Counted from the first letter of the stretch, positions 38,561 to 52,434 are shown. The stretch: DNA of 64,000 nucleotides from Anarhynchus alexandrinus (GCA_008711295.1 VUYV01000089.1:3424960-3488959), one strand, 5' to 3'. The notes: generated by a model from the sequence alone, not told the origin. Translations and numbers: made by a program.

Positions 38561-38765
38561 ACATAAGGAAATAGTTTTGTACTGTGAGGATGACTGGGCA
38601 CTGTAGCAGATTACTTGGAGAAGTTGTGAAATATCCTTGAAGATATTTAAAAGCCATCTGGACATGGTCCTGGACAACCTGCTCAAGGTGGCTCTGCTTA
38701 AGCAGGGAGTTGGACCAGAAGACCTCCTGAAGTCCCTTCAAATCTCAGCCATTCTGTGATTTTGT
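38561..38765 (+). mobile_element. CR1 LINE 3' tail (continuation of 34690 copy)
   Basis: It continues exactly where the CR1 stopped at 37242: ACATAAGG..., TACTGTGAGGATGACTGGGC, TTGAAGATATTTAAAAGCC, GGTCCTGGACAACCTGCTC, GTTGGACCAGAAGACCTCC, and the terminal ATTCTGTGATTTTGTGAA. With the first part, the interrupted element is about 2.75 kb. A faithful 3' terminus shows that it retrotransposed as a normal 5'-truncated CR1. Confidence 0.92.
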
Positions 38766-38769
38766 GAAC

Positions 38770-40180
38770 AACTTCAAAATCTCTGTGATGTCTGATCTGA
38801 AGAGGCATCTGAAAGTTAAGGATGAGATTACGCCTAGGAATGATCTTTTATTTTACTTGCTATTTTCTTTCTAAGATACTTATCATATTGAAGAAGAAAT
38901 CAATATTTCTTCAATCTTTGAAAGGTACAACAAAAACATCATTGTGAAAAACCATATTTGTGTAGAATTATCAAGTTACAGTACCTCACATACTTTCCAG
39001 GGTGGAAAAAAAACCCCACAGGAAAATAAAGGTAACAAAGAGGAAGTTAAATAAGTGTTGTCGTTGTTATTATTATTATTTATTGTTATAATCATAAGTT
39101 TTCTAGCACATAAATTGTTAAGCTATTAAAAATAAGAGACCCTCCTGTTATATAAAATATACATATATCATAAATTGATATGCATGTGCACATATGTATG
39201 TGTATGCACATCTATGTACACATGCTTAAATATGTGAGTACATATAGAAGCTCTACTTAGGGATCTAAGAAGTCACTCAGAGGTTGCTTTCAGAGGCTTT
39301 TAAACATGAACCTAAATACCTCAGTTTAGTCACCTGGAAGTGAAAGTGGAGGCCCTTATCCTTTAAACTTATTCAGCTGAGGAGTTTCTCTACTTAAAGA
39401 AATAAGTGTGCCTACGTATTTAAAGCACCATCACTGCTGGCACTTAGGATGTCTCACTGTGTTCTCTGCCTCCAAGTACAATTTAACTACAGGAGAGCCC
39501 AAAGTTTTGTACCACCGTGCAAAACTTTAGAGTTTCTGGTCACAATCACAGAAGAAAAATTGAAATAGGGGATGACACTGAGGTGTGTTTCTGCTTAAAG
39601 AAACAGTCTATCATGGCACACAAAATGAGTAGGTGAAAACAAACTAGTAGAAAGACGTAAGCAAATTAGCCCTTTTTCTGCATTGGTTGCAAAATGCAAA
39701 TGTTGTAGAAAGTAGATGGGATAAGGGGAAAAAAATGTGATTCCATTTCCCAGCATATGGGGCAACAGCAGGCCAATTTCCTGGGAGGAAGTTATTTCCT
39801 GAGGGGTACTTGCACAGAAGTAGGATCTTTTTCAGGTGCAGCAATAGATATCAATCTTTCAGTTAATTTCTTGATTTCTTTGAGGCAAGCAAAAGGTATT
39901 TCTGAAGTTCCTTTTGACTTTATCACAATTTCATTGCAGAAAATATTTGAAGTATTTATTGTTTTGTTTTATTTTCATTCTTTTATGAATGTAAACATTG
40001 AAAATATGAACATTTTTTGAATTTTACTAGAAGCCTTACAATAATTGCATGATGACAAAAAAGATATTTGTCTGACCTGTTTGTCAGTGCTACAGTCCTT
40101 CCTATTGCATATAATTTTGCTAATATCATATAATTTTAGATAGCAAAATATTAAATAACCTGTTTAAAAGTATGGATAGT
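38770..40180. other. Unique DNA with (TTA)n microsatellite
   Basis: A TTA/ATT microsatellite lies at 39066-39090 and a TATG/CACA-rich patch at 39170-39235. No gene or mobile element recognised. Confidence 0.55.
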
Positions 40181-40182
40181 TT

Positions 40183-40330
40183 GGAGGTAGTGCTTTGAAG
40201 TTTCTTTCAAGAATCCATCTGGACCAACAGCTTTACCCTCTGCTATGTCTTTAAAACCATTAATTATTTCTACTCCTGTTATTATCCTGCTATTTAAAGC
40301 ATCACGTTCTGAGGACAATTTAGCTAATTT
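40183..40330 (-). mobile_element. Degenerate L1-like LINE reverse-transcriptase remnant
   Basis: On the minus strand a stop-free frame reads ALNSRIITGVEI (about 40300-40265), followed by EGKAVGPDGFLKE (about 40240-40205). The order LNSxIT-xxEI-(spacer)-GKxxGPDGFxxE is the hallmark of the N-terminal RT region in L1/Tx1-type ORF2. CR1 instead usually has GPDGMHPxVLxEL here. Sequence beyond about 40330 up to about 40660 may continue the element in broken frames but is too decayed to call. It is much more eroded than the CR1 copies. L1-type relics are rare in birds, so an unusual CR1 or L2 remains the alternative. Confidence 0.5.
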
Positions 40331-40684
40331 TAGATTTTAAGCTGTTCCTGTGCTCAGCTGTTATTAAGATGCTGGTAGCTATATAATAATTTGAAATAGG
40401 ACATGAATTCCTATTAATCTCCTCTCTATTCTATAAAATAAAGCCACTAAGTTTTTTTAACTGCAGAAATTATTTCTCTTTCCAATCTCCCTCATCCAAA
40501 TAAACATTTTTTTATAACATAATTCTCTTAGTAATAGATCATAACTCAATTCTCTATTGTTCCTTCTGTATCATGTATGCTGATTTCCTCCCCTAATTCT
40601 TCAATATTTTTAAAAATATTCTTTGCATATTGTTTTTAATGGTGTTCCTATAAAACATGGACGTTACTTTGGGAAAGAGGTACT

Positions 40685-40715
40685 GCTATGGTATGCTATG
40701 CTATGCTATGCTATG
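40685..40715. repeat. (CTATG)n pentanucleotide microsatellite
   Basis: About six near-perfect copies of CTATG in tandem, beginning CTATGGTATG and ending CTATGTTAG. Confidence 0.85.
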
Positions 40716-40719
40716 TTAG

Positions 40720-43700
40720 TAGCGAGGTAAATTTGCCTCTGGATATTTTTTATATCTGAGAATAATTACAAATACTTAGTGTAAATCACTGTTTTCTATG
40801 AAAATTTTGAAAAGGAATAACTTCATGGGAGTTAATGAGTTTTTTAATGACCATATGATTCATGAACTTTGAAAACTGACCAAAATCTAAAGCAGCATGG
40901 TAATAAAAGAGAAACAAAGTGATAACTAGAAAGTCATTCCCATTATGGCTTCTCCCAAATTTAGTGTTAGAAAGAGCCTATATATTATTTTTCAACTACC
41001 TGGTCACCAGTGATAATTAATTTTTTGAAGAAAAAGCTATTTTTGTCATTAATGTTACTTTACCTTCAAGAAGGCTTGAACACTCTGCATCATCACATTT
41101 TTTTCCAGAAATAAGTGCACTACTGTGGTCATACAGGTAATGGTGATATTTGAATGGTCATTTATGCAAGAATTATAGAGAAAAGGTTTTTGAACACTTT
41201 CAGCAGGTAACTGGAGCCACCTGAAACAATGATGCACAGGTAATTACACTGTAATTACTGCTGCCCTTGATGTTGATAATGATGGTTGCATACAGATTGC
41301 TGTAACGGCAAGAAGAAAAATTGCTGTCTTCCACAACTACTCATCTGACTCTGATGTCAATCAAATCTTACAAAGAAGAACCAGATAAGTACTGAAAAAG
41401 TGGTATCAGGCTTCATGTGTTCAGAGCCACAAGCTTAATTCACTTTTCTTTCTGCTAGCAGAAACCATGCTGTAATTCTTTGAAAGCTTAGACAGGGCTG
41501 AAACCAAAAGGTACAAAGGCCACAGCTGCCTTAGCATGTCATTTGTTGTGGGGACAACTGCTGGCCATGACTAAGGTCTTTTCTCAGCTTTTTGGCATAA
41601 GACTCCCAGAGACAAGCAGAGGCCTTACGGAGGGGCACTTCTTACGTGAGTGCAGATACTACTGTTTTTTAACGGGGCATGAAAGTTCACTTTGCTTACA
41701 TGAGTGAGCAATTGGTTCTTATTCAGTTCATTTTGCAGAGTTGAGCTTACTTCTTAAACACTTCCAAACAAGGTTACCGGCAGCAGAGATATAGGGTCAT
41801 CAAAGTTGAGTGAAAGTTGTAGATGCCTGAGATGGAACAACTTACACAATGAGGAGAATAGACCTCATGCCTTTAGCTTATGAACATTAAAATATCTGGA
41901 TGGAAAATGTACCCTTAAGCAATAAAATAAGCATAGATCATCCAAGGTAAACATACTACCTACAGATAATTTTGATAGGAAATAACATTTCTCTTCAAAA
42001 AGCCCAGAGTTCAAAACTCTTTGCCAACTTTAAAATAGATATGCTAGTCTGACACAATAACCAAAAAAAAAAAAAAAACAACCAACAAACCAAACCATAA
42101 ATGCTTACAGTCAATGAGACTTGGAGATAATATAGCTCTAATTTTGCTTGTCCAGGAGGATGTAGTACAAAGATATTAGGCAATGTTAAGGTATTTTTTA
42201 TCCATTAAAACATTTTCCCTCTAACATACATCTCAGAGAAATGATACAAGAAAATCTTCAGATGATAAGAATAATTTTGCTTTTAGTCACACTAATTTGA
42301 CAGATTTAGTGAAGTGGTTATACGGGCAGCCAAAAGAAGATTATTATGTTTAAACCAGATGAAACTGATTGGACTTGAGGACACTTGATACTGCGGGTCT
42401 GTGTAGGTAGCAGCTGAGAGTGCTCAGCACCTAAATGATATTACCATTTCAGTCAAAGGAAGCTGAAATTTTGTGAGATGGATTTATGACGAAAAGGTAG
42501 AAATGTCCAGCACATCTGACTACATGGTGGAGATCATTTCACACTAAAAACTTATGTTCTGAAAGTGAAACACACTCCTTGGGAAGCAGTGGTGTGCCAG
42601 AGGCTCATTGCCAAATATGCGCAGCCCTGGGAGGTTCTCCCAGAATTGCTGCATACACACTGCACCCAATGTGTGCTGGAGAACAGACTCAGGGGCTGGT
42701 GACAGCCTTTCCAGGATGCCAACATGGCATCGTCTAGACAACTACGTGCTATACCCTGACAACAATATGACACAAAAGAGAATATACTTTTGCAAGAAAG
42801 GCCATATGTGCAGTGTGGGTTTGTTTTTTTTTTTTTTAAATTTACTGTGCTACTCAGGGGAACCACATGAGCATAAGAATCACATACCTGGTGTACAGAC
42901 CTCTTTCCCTCCTCTTTACCCTATCCAGCCTCCACTCCAGGACTAGAGGGTTAACATTCTAGTTATCATCCTTTTAGTGGTCCTTGCTGTGACATGGATG
43001 ATTAAGCCTTGGGTTACCAAGTGACCAAATTTACCTTTCAACCAGGCAATTTCATCTGCTTCCTTTCAAAATATAGCTTGAAGAAAGATTCATGATAGTA
43101 GTGATGTTCTTTCCTGGCATTTAACAGTTTAGCCATTAGCTAGGGGGAAGAAAAAGTTAATATACTTATAGGCTGAGCTTCGTATGAAGAGACCAGTTAA
43201 AGATTACTCTAAAGCCAGACAAGATCAAATTCTTTTTGATGAAGAGCCTGGAGTGTCTTCTAGTACATGCTAAGGCACTGAACCACAGGAGTAGGGGGTA
43301 ACTGGACTGGCAGGGAGAACTTGCCCAGTTCCAAGGAACATTTTGAATGAGAAGGTATTCAGTATCCAGCTAAGTAATGCCAACAGGAATCAGTCTTGGT
43401 AGTAGTGAAAAATAGCATTTGCTGTTCTTGACAAACTGTGTGCTGTCTCCTGTCTTGGCACCCTCAGGTGAGAACAGCCGAGGCATAGCCCATGCAATCC
43501 TATCTTTGAAGTTCCGAGTCAGTTATGCACTTAGGTGTGTTCTTCTCTTAAAGGCCATGTATAAATCTCATTGAATGCAGTAGGGCTGAAGCACATTCTG
43601 AACTGCTTTTTTACATTAAGGCTTTAGGTGAATTGTATGAAAAAAACAACATTAAAGTGTTCACAGCCCATTGATATTGATGCTCCTGCATTTGGGCTGC

Positions 43701-46700
43701 ATTGTAGGAAAGATAAGATCCATCTTAAGGGTTCAGAGTCATAAATGTTGTTTATAAAATTTGCGCTTTCTATAAAAAAAAGAATTTTTTTCTAAATATC
43801 TTAATTCTCTGATACCTTCTTATTTTCTTATAAAAATCATTAAAAGGAACAGATGGAGGTTTATTTCCAGTTCTTTATACCAAAAAGAAAGCATACAGAC
43901 TTTTAATTTGCAGACCAATCTTCTTCTTCTTAACAGGTTTACTGATACAAATTATCAAACTTTACTTCTTTACTCCTCCTTCTTTACCCACATAAGGTGT
44001 TCTGAGTGTGGCTATTATAAATGTAGATGTTCAAGGGATATTGTACTGTGGGAAAGATAACTTACTCTCTGTAACAGCTTTTGTATCTGGTATGAGATAA
44101 TCTATATGCAAATAGTAAGACTGTTAACTATTGTCACCTGTGTTAAAAGAAACAATAAAACTGAAATGCTACTTCTAATAAAAAAAATTTAGATGAAAAC
44201 CTACCCCAAAACTGTAAACACCACCCAAAATTCCAGGAATTGCAATTTATTCATTATGATACATTAGTATATGGAATAAAAGTTTGTTTGAATTCTGAGA
44301 AAAATACTGCTATTTTATCCATGAAGCAGATGGTCTTTGTGTTATAGTCTTGTGGCTCATAAGAAAGGGTTGAATATTTGCAACAGTAAAGTAGAAAGCT
44401 GATGCTGAATGAAAAATTAAATAACCAATGTTGCCTGGCAGAACTTAATCTCACATGAAAATGTGCACAACAACTTAAAATTATTACAGACCAAACAAAA
44501 AAGAGATAAGTGCCAAAATGAATTTAAATCAGCGGAAGTATGACTTGTCGCAGAAAGTGTAACTAATATTTCTGACATGGATGAAAAGAAACTTTGCAGA
44601 TCCAGTGAAGTTTAAAATGCAAGAGAGTGCTCACTGACATAATGAATTCAGGGTTAGAGGACAACAAAAATGAAAAGACAGTAAATGAGTGCATTCAAAT
44701 GGGACAAAAATTTTAAAGGTAACATCAAGCTTCCAGTATTTTACCTGAAGTTGAATGATCCTGAGAATATGTTATGATTTATAGCCAACTTGGAGAAAGA
44801 CCTATCATTTAACCACCTAAAATAGGCCAAATAATTCAAGTGATTGTTATATAACAATCCAAATCAACATATAAAACCCTAAGACATTGCCAATGTTTGC
44901 ATGAAACCCAGCACCTGGTAAAGTCAATTGTAAGGGACTTTTTGGGGCAATCACTATTTGTTTTATATGCTGTATATGCGTTCTGATCTATATGTAGACA
45001 AAATCATTTGACCAAAACATCTTTCCTCATCAGCAAATTAGTTTTCATGAAAATGACATAGTACACCTGAAAATGTTAACATTAAAGATGGTGGGGTTTG
45101 TTTTGTTGTTTGTTTTTTTTTTTTCTTGAAATTAAACTTTGAAAAAAAAATGTTTTGGAAATCAAAAAGCATTTGTTGGCTGTTCTAAGTAGGAGACCTG
45201 GGTTCAGCTTGTTCCTTCAGATCAACCCTGTATCTCAGTTCCATGAAAGGTGTCTTAACTGCAAGACTAGAGAGACATCACAAACAAATAATTTCTTACA
45301 CATTGGCTGCAAAAAGCACAAAAAATACACAGCTATGTAACCCAGTGGTTACACTCCCCTGAATGATCATAAACTTGGATCAAAAAATGACTTTTATCCA
45401 GTGACTTCTTGTTGTAAACTTCATAAACAACCATTATTCAATCTAACACTTTGTGCCTTAGTTTCCATCTATAAAATGACATTGACTGGTACTTCCTTAT
45501 GTTATGGAGTTGTTTTGAAAATAAACTATAAATACTTGACTAAATTAATACATTTTCTTCACATAAAGCTACAACATTTACACTCAAAGCTGTCAAGCAA
45601 CTTTTTCTGTGTGTTGAATAAACTATGTGCTTCATTGACTACTTTGAGAAATAAATGCTATTCCATTTTCATTACTCCCAAATGTCATAGGAAGGGTGGG
45701 GTAAATAAATGAATATTAAATAACTAAAAGGAAGAACTGCATAGGTCTTACTATGGACTTCATCATTCTAAATGCCTTAGAATGATAAATGTAGTTTCCC
45801 AGATTATCTGCAAAAGAACATTCAGACCATAATCTTAATTCTCCTTGTGATAAAGCTCTTCACAAAGCTTTCTTAATGATGGATGTAAGAAGTATCAGAA
45901 GCTCCTTTCCTCACAACAGCAAGAAACATTATCAAATTTATCATGCATACAGTATTTTGTTTTAATTGAACTGTGAAAATGTTACAGTCACTTGCTTTTT
46001 TTAGGAGTTTGCACAACATTTTGAAGACAAATGCATGGCACAGTCACAAATAAAATGTAATAACCATTTTAAAATTGGCTCAACATATGGATATATAATT
46101 AACATGAATTGTAGCAGAGTTGCTCACCAACTCAGTGAGGTTAAGCTACTTAGAAGCATGAAAAACTTTGAATATATCACCCTGTCATGATGCAGCAGTG
46201 GTAAGCAGAACTTTATATACACAGGTCAGTCTTGACTCTGATGAGGCCAGAATTTCTCTTCCCTGGTGTAAAACATCCTCCGGTCAGGCTTGTTTTACCT
46301 CACTTTCAGTGTGCAGAAGAGCACTGAACGTGCTCCAGATAACCACTTCAGATACGTCATGTTTGCAGGCACCACAGCCGTTCCCACACTAGTTCACTTC
46401 CTCTGTGTGTCTCTGACGGAAGATTGTTGCTGTGTGCTGTGGTGCCTTAGAAATCACCTGAACCACAGCTCATGTCACCTGTTGCTGTGAGAGTACTTCC
46501 TCCTCTCCTTTTAAGAGGCAAATCTCAAGTATTTAGGATACAACAGATGTGTACAGAGACAAGTATGCTATAAGAAATTCAGAAGTATTCTATAATATAG
46601 CACATTCGTGAAAAGTGAAGAAAGTGAAGAAAATATTAATTAAGACAGATTACCATCTCACCACTGCAAAGGAATGTGGTTTGTGTGACAGCCACTTAAC

Positions 46701-48405
46701 CAGGGTTGGACTGTAAGCAACTGAAAAAACAAGTCCATTGAAAAAAATAGAAACACAGAAGACAGTGTTCTACTTTTCAAGAAAAATACATATCTGTTAC
46801 AATCTATATCAAAAAAAGCCTTGACTCCACCCTTCTTTGCTCCAGCTAAGTCTTATTTTAGATGGATTCAGAAAAGAAATGAGATAGGAGGACCAATCCA
46901 TTTTACAATTTCTCCAGACGTCACAGTGTGTCCTCAGCTGCAAGAGGGAAAGTTTATTGCCATCAACATGTCTTAGTATGTTTACAGAGATCATCTGTTA
47001 GCTACCAGGGCAAGGCAGGAGACTTTCTAACCTGCAAAGGCATATGACTTCATCCTACCTTCAGCTTGTGTGGGTTCCGGACCACTAGGTTGATGATTAA
47101 ATTAACTGTTCCCTTATTTTTCAGTTTAAAAAAGCAAACAAACAAACACAAAAAAAACCCAAAATGAAAACATAAGGGCTGTGAGACAAATAGCCACTCT
47201 CTTAAGGTACTCCTTAGATCTGAGAGAAGACAACCAAGTATGTCCCTCTAATATTTCCAGTGATGCAACATACTTGAAAAAGAACATGTTTGGAGAGCTC
47301 TGCTAATATTTCCCTTTTAATTAATCGCTTTCAAGATTGAGAGCAGAATTGTTACTATCTGTTCTGAATGTCTGTAAATACTGCAGTCATTTTGTTACCA
47401 GCAGATTGTTATCTAATGTCTGGAAACAAACAAAAAGGTGTAAGAGAAATGGGGGTTTTTTTCCTAATTTTTCTTTCATGCAGCTGCAGTATTAAAAAGG
47501 CAGGAAGAAAAGTGATAGCATGAATTAATGGAAGTAGAAATGTGACCAAAAACATAGAAAACAGACAGTAACAGCATAATGTATCTGGAAACATACTGTT
47601 CTAGCATGTAAGTTGTTATAGTATTTGTCTTTTGTTAGTCCCTTAAAATACTTTTTGCACCCAATTCACCCTCAAAAGATAGTATTCTAAAAAATTGAAC
47701 CAGATGTTATGCAAAATTCTATAAAAAAAGTTTGGCTGATATGAAGATTAAGAAAGAAAAACTCTAGGGGGATTCAAAATCCTCAATGTCAGGATCTACT
47801 GAGAGATATATACATGTACTCTATTTTTTCAGGAATAAAACCTAGATTAAAATCTGTTTGACCCTAGGTAAAAATCTTGGAGCAAGAATTCTGGATCATT
47901 AATAAAATATACTTATAACTGTTGTGTATAAAATACTTAACTACCCTTATTTACATAGTATATGCATGTCCCAGGAGATTTAATCAATAATAAATACATC
48001 TTTCACCATATAGATACTCCAGTTTTGTACCTTTCCCCTCTTCTTATCATCATCCACAAACATGCTTTGAAAGAAATAAATAGGGGTCAACCTGTAATTT
48101 CTGAGTAAAAATTTAAATGAGGTTGTGAAGCTGCAAGTCTATATGAATATGCAAATTGATCTTCTAGCTTCCTCTCAACAGAAATGTAAAAATAGATATT
48201 CGATATTTGCCATTAATCAAAAGCTTTATAAATTTTCCAATGTTTGGACTAATTAAAATAATTTATAACAAGCTAAACACATACTGTCGATAATTGCAAA
48301 TATTTTAACTTCAGTAATTCCATAGATCAAAGATAATGCTAAGTCTAATTAGGTTAAGTCATATCAGCTTTGATAGTTGTATCCCAGCAAATATGATTAT
48401 ATTTA
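40720..48405. other. Long stretch without recognised genes or repeats
   Basis: About 7.7 kb of AT-rich DNA. An A run at 42063-42079, a T run near 42827-42837, a CAAA microsatellite near 47136-47160 and GC-richer patches at 42550-42760 and 46190-46490 were noted. None gave a recognisable domain, LTR end or CR1 tail. Confidence 0.5.
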
Positions 48406-48409
48406 CCAC

Positions 48410-48985
48410 TGCTGGGAGAAGGCATCAGTCTGTGGCAGGTCCTGGGGGTGGCTGGGCTGCCCTTGGCCTGAGGGGGGCTGAGCTGGGTTTACCAGTCACC
48501 CCATGGCCCAGTGCCCATTGCCCAGTCAGTCTGAGCTCCAGCTCTGTGAGTGCCCCTGGGGAAGGGGCTGACAGCCCCAGGTAGTCCTTGCTGGACAAAC
48601 AGCCCTCAGGGGATATTGGAAGGCTTTGGGCAGCTTTCACCCCTTTCCTTGGAGTGAGGGGAAAGGGAGCAGGCAGGGATGTATGAAATGAAAGGAAAAT
48701 TTATGAAAAGAACACCCAAAGGACCCCACCTTCAGCATCAAATTCCTTCCAGTGAGAGCTGAGGATGGTGGCCGTGGGGATGATGTCCCCATCCCTCCCA
48801 GGTCTTTCTGTAGGAGATGGATGCATCAGCCTCAGCCTCAGCCCATGGAAACACTGGACCACAGCATCAGAGACAAGGTATAGGTACTGGGAAGGTCTGC
48901 TGTGGCTCAGTAGTGATTTTAACTGTGTTGTTACTGAAGCTTTTCTTAATGGAATACAATGGACTGTTAGAGAGACCTGAAACAT
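48410..48985. other. GC-rich block of unknown origin
   Basis: About 575 bp are clearly richer in G and C than both flanks, with sharp edges near 48410 (TGCTGGGAGAAGGC) and 48984 (ACCTGAAACA). The sharp boundaries and TG...CA ends suggest an unrecognised LTR or other insertion. I could not find a target-site duplication, a TATA box or a polyadenylation signal in a convincing arrangement. Open frames on both strands have no recognised domain. Confidence 0.35.
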
Positions 48986-48989
48986 TACT

Positions 48990-51100
48990 TTGACTAACAG
49001 TCAATTCTTGGCTCCATACATATGCTGTGTTCCCTGTGGCCTGCCAGAGGATCAGTGTGACATGTTCACTAGCATGTAAAGAAACAACGTTGTCATCATC
49101 AGGTTCAGTTAGCTGGGCTTTGACTAACAGATCTCAATTTAGACGTGATAAAGTAGGGCTAGACTCTGAGAATGATGCACAGCAAAACCGGAATTTATCT
49201 TTCTGAACCCATAAGATGTGCTGTCTCATTTATTCAGTATTGTCATGCATAGGATTTAGGTGCATCATATTTTCAACTATTTTATGCAACTTGATATTTT
49301 TAAAGACTATTTTTTCAGAATATCTTTAAGTTAAAATTTGTATGGTTATTAATGAAAGTGTTAACTACTCCCTGTCACACCATGCTTTTTAAAGACTTTG
49401 TTTCACTGCTTTTACATAACACATGAAATGTAAATAAAATAAGTTCCCACTTAATGTATGCTAACAATATTACTACTTGAAGAAACTACTACAGGAGGAA
49501 AAATCCTCGTGATATTCTCTATCTTTGACACCACCTATACTTCATGTCAATTAGGTTGGGTAATTGTTCCAGACTACATTGTCTAAATTGGTTTACTGTG
49601 AAATAGTTTTTAATTAATTTATTTCTCATTATCACATTTATTTATTTGTGTTTCCCAGTTTTCTTTAAACAATGTAATCCAAGGCTAATAAGTTTGACTT
49701 GTTATAAAACAGTCAGACTAAACTCCCACATTCTCATAGTTTTGTCAGTGTGGGTTTTTTACCCAACACTCATGTTATTAGTTGTGAATGTCAGTAAGTT
49801 AAAGTGATACTGAGACCTCTAAAGTGTACACAAATGTGAAGCTCGTTTTGTTGGCAGAAAGAAGCAACTATTATCCATGAAAATACTTTAGGGCAACTGG
49901 CATCCTACTTGTCACATTAAAATATATTTGTTTATTAAAACTTTCACATTAATCATCTGGTAGTCCTCATTATGAGACTTTTGTGAAAAGTTGTGAAGTT
50001 ATTTCAATTTAAAAAAATTTCAGTCAAAAAACAAGTGTTGTAAAAGGCATTCATTTGTAAGACGTATAATGTAAGAACTACTTGACCTATTAGCCCCTCA
50101 GCTTGTTAATCATATCCATAACTAGTCTTATCCGACGAGGCTTACTGAAGCAAAATTCCTGAAGATTCTGTACGGGGATAGATTCAGTGACTTATGTCTG
50201 TAAAAATGCAGTTATAATCTGAGATAATACAAAAAGTAAAAATCAGTCTTACTTGAAATTTGCACCAATCAACACATCTACTGATGCATAATGTGTCAGA
50301 TATGACATCTTTTCCTAGCACTTTTCCAAATAAAGTGGCTAAGCTCATCTCATTGTTATAAATCTAGTCCTTATGTATTTATTTACCCTGTTTGCACTAC
50401 TTCCACTTGTTATGAAGGTAAGACAAAACTCTGGAAGACTTCATGTTAAAATAGGGGTCAAGAATGAGTGTGAGGGACACAAAATAGACAAGAATTTGTG
50501 AAATTAAGTAACAGCTTTTCTAATTTTAATTTATTACTTCTGCCTTTGCAGATCTACATGGACAGACAGTCACATGGACACATATCCTTCTTCTTAACTC
50601 AGTTTTGTGGGATTCTTCAGCACTGATGCACTGTAAAACTTTCTTCTAGGAGACATCCTTAGAACATGAGTCAAATACACCATCTTGCAATGACTTATAA
50701 ATAGAAAAATGGATTCTGCCCAGAATACTTGAGAAAAAATCTCATGAGGTGACTATTGTGAGATATGTCAAGAAAATGACTTGTGCAGCAAGTGCGGGTG
50801 TCCACTTTCTGAATTTGGCCTCCTCAGTTTCACTACTCACAATAGCTATCAGGAGGCCTCACTGGCCAAGTGAGTGACTTGTTCTTCTCCCCAGAGAACA
50901 GTTAAGATATCCAGAAAACAGATACCATTTTAGTCAAAGGAATAGCAGTGTTAGAGGAATCAGACTGGGACAGGGCAGAGTGCTTTACAGTGAGCAGAAC
51001 CCAGAAGCTGAGTTTTAAACATTTTCTCACGTAAGTAACTATTCCACTTAATTCTTCTGTAAAGAGGAAAGCAAGAAGCCTCTACTTCCTAACACTCCTA
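48990..51100. other. Unique AT-rich DNA, no feature recognised
   Basis: Nothing supportable was seen in about 2.1 kb. Confidence 0.55.
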
Positions 51101-51103
51101 ATT

Positions 51104-52430
51104 GTAGAATCATAGAATGGTTTGGGTTGGAAGTGATCCTCAAAGATTATTTAGTTCCAACCCCCCTGCCATGGGCAGGGACACTGTTCACTAGACCAGG
51201 TTGTTCAAAGCTCCATCCAACCTGACCTTGAATGTTTCCAGGGATGGGGCATCCACACTTCTCACGGCAAAGTGTTTCAGTATCTCATCACCCTCACCAT
51301 AAAAAATTTCTTCCTAATGTCCAATCTAAATTTACCCTCTTTCAGTTTAAAACCATTGCCCCTTGTCCTGTCACTACATACTTTGCTAAAAAGTCTTTCT
51401 CCATCTTCCTTACAACCCCCTTTTAACTATTGAAAGGCTGCAATAAGGACTCCCCGGAGAGTTCTCTTCTCCAGACTGAACAACTCTAGCTGTCTCAGCC
51501 TTTCTTCCTTAGAGAGGTGTTCCAACCCTCTCATCATTTTTGTGACCCTGCTCTGGACCTTCTCTTGCAATTCCATGTCTTTCTTGTGCTGGACCCCAGC
51601 TGGGGTCTCATAAGAGTGGAGTAGATGGGGAGAATCACGTCCCTCGACCTGCTGGGCATGCTTCTTTTGATGCAGCCCAGGGTACAATTGGCTCTCTGGG
51701 CTGCACATTATCAGCTCATGTCCAATTTTTTGTTCATTGGTATCCCCAAGTCCTTCACAGGGCTGGTCCCAATTCATTCATCCCCCAGTCTGTATTGATA
51801 CTGGGGATTGCCCCAACCCAGGTGCAGGACCTTACACTTAGTCTTGTTCAACTTCATGAGGTTTGCACAGGCCCACCCCTCAAGCCTGTCAAGGTCCATC
51901 TCAATGTCATCCTTTCCCTCTAGCAAATCACTGCACCACTCAGCTTGGTGTCATCCGAAACTTGCTGAGCATGCACTCAATTCCACTGTCTATGTCACTG
52001 ATGAAGATATTAAATAGTATTAGTCCCAGTACGGACTCTTGAGTGACACCACTTGCTACTGGTTTCTGCTTGGACATTGAGCCATTGACTATCAGTCTTT
52101 GGATGAGGCCATCCAGCCAATTCCTTATCCATCTAACAATTCATCCATCAAACCCATATCTCTCCAATTTAGCAGCAAGAATGCTGTGTGGGACTATATC
52201 AAAGGTCTTACAGAAGTCAAGGAAGATGATAGTGACAGCTCTTCCCTTGTTCACTGATGCAGTAGTAGAAGGCCACTGGATTAGTCAGGCACTATTTGCC
52301 CTTGGTGAAGCCATGTTGGCTGTCTCTAATCAACTCCCTGTCTTCCATATGTTTGGACACATCTTCCAGGAGGATCTGCTCTGTGATCTTAAGGGCATGG
52401 AGGTGAGGCAGACTGGTTGGTACTCCACAC
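51104..52430 (-). mobile_element. CR1 LINE, 5'-truncated, RT region and tail
   Basis: The left edge has the 3' terminal complement (TAGAATCATAGAATGG) and a well-preserved 3'UTR (CCATGGGCAGGGACACTG). On the minus strand the C-terminal ORF2 region follows ([17 protein letters not shown] near 51480), then upstream RT blocks to about 52430. Frameshifts occur throughout. Its wording closely follows the copy at 23707-25190, so the two probably belong to one subfamily. Confidence 0.9.
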
Positions 52431-52434
52431 CTCA

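Noticed and set aside
48407..48988. Treating the GC-rich block as a solo LTR with TTAC duplications
   Set aside because: The candidate duplication does not sit next to TG/CA ends, and no TATA or polyadenylation layout was found.
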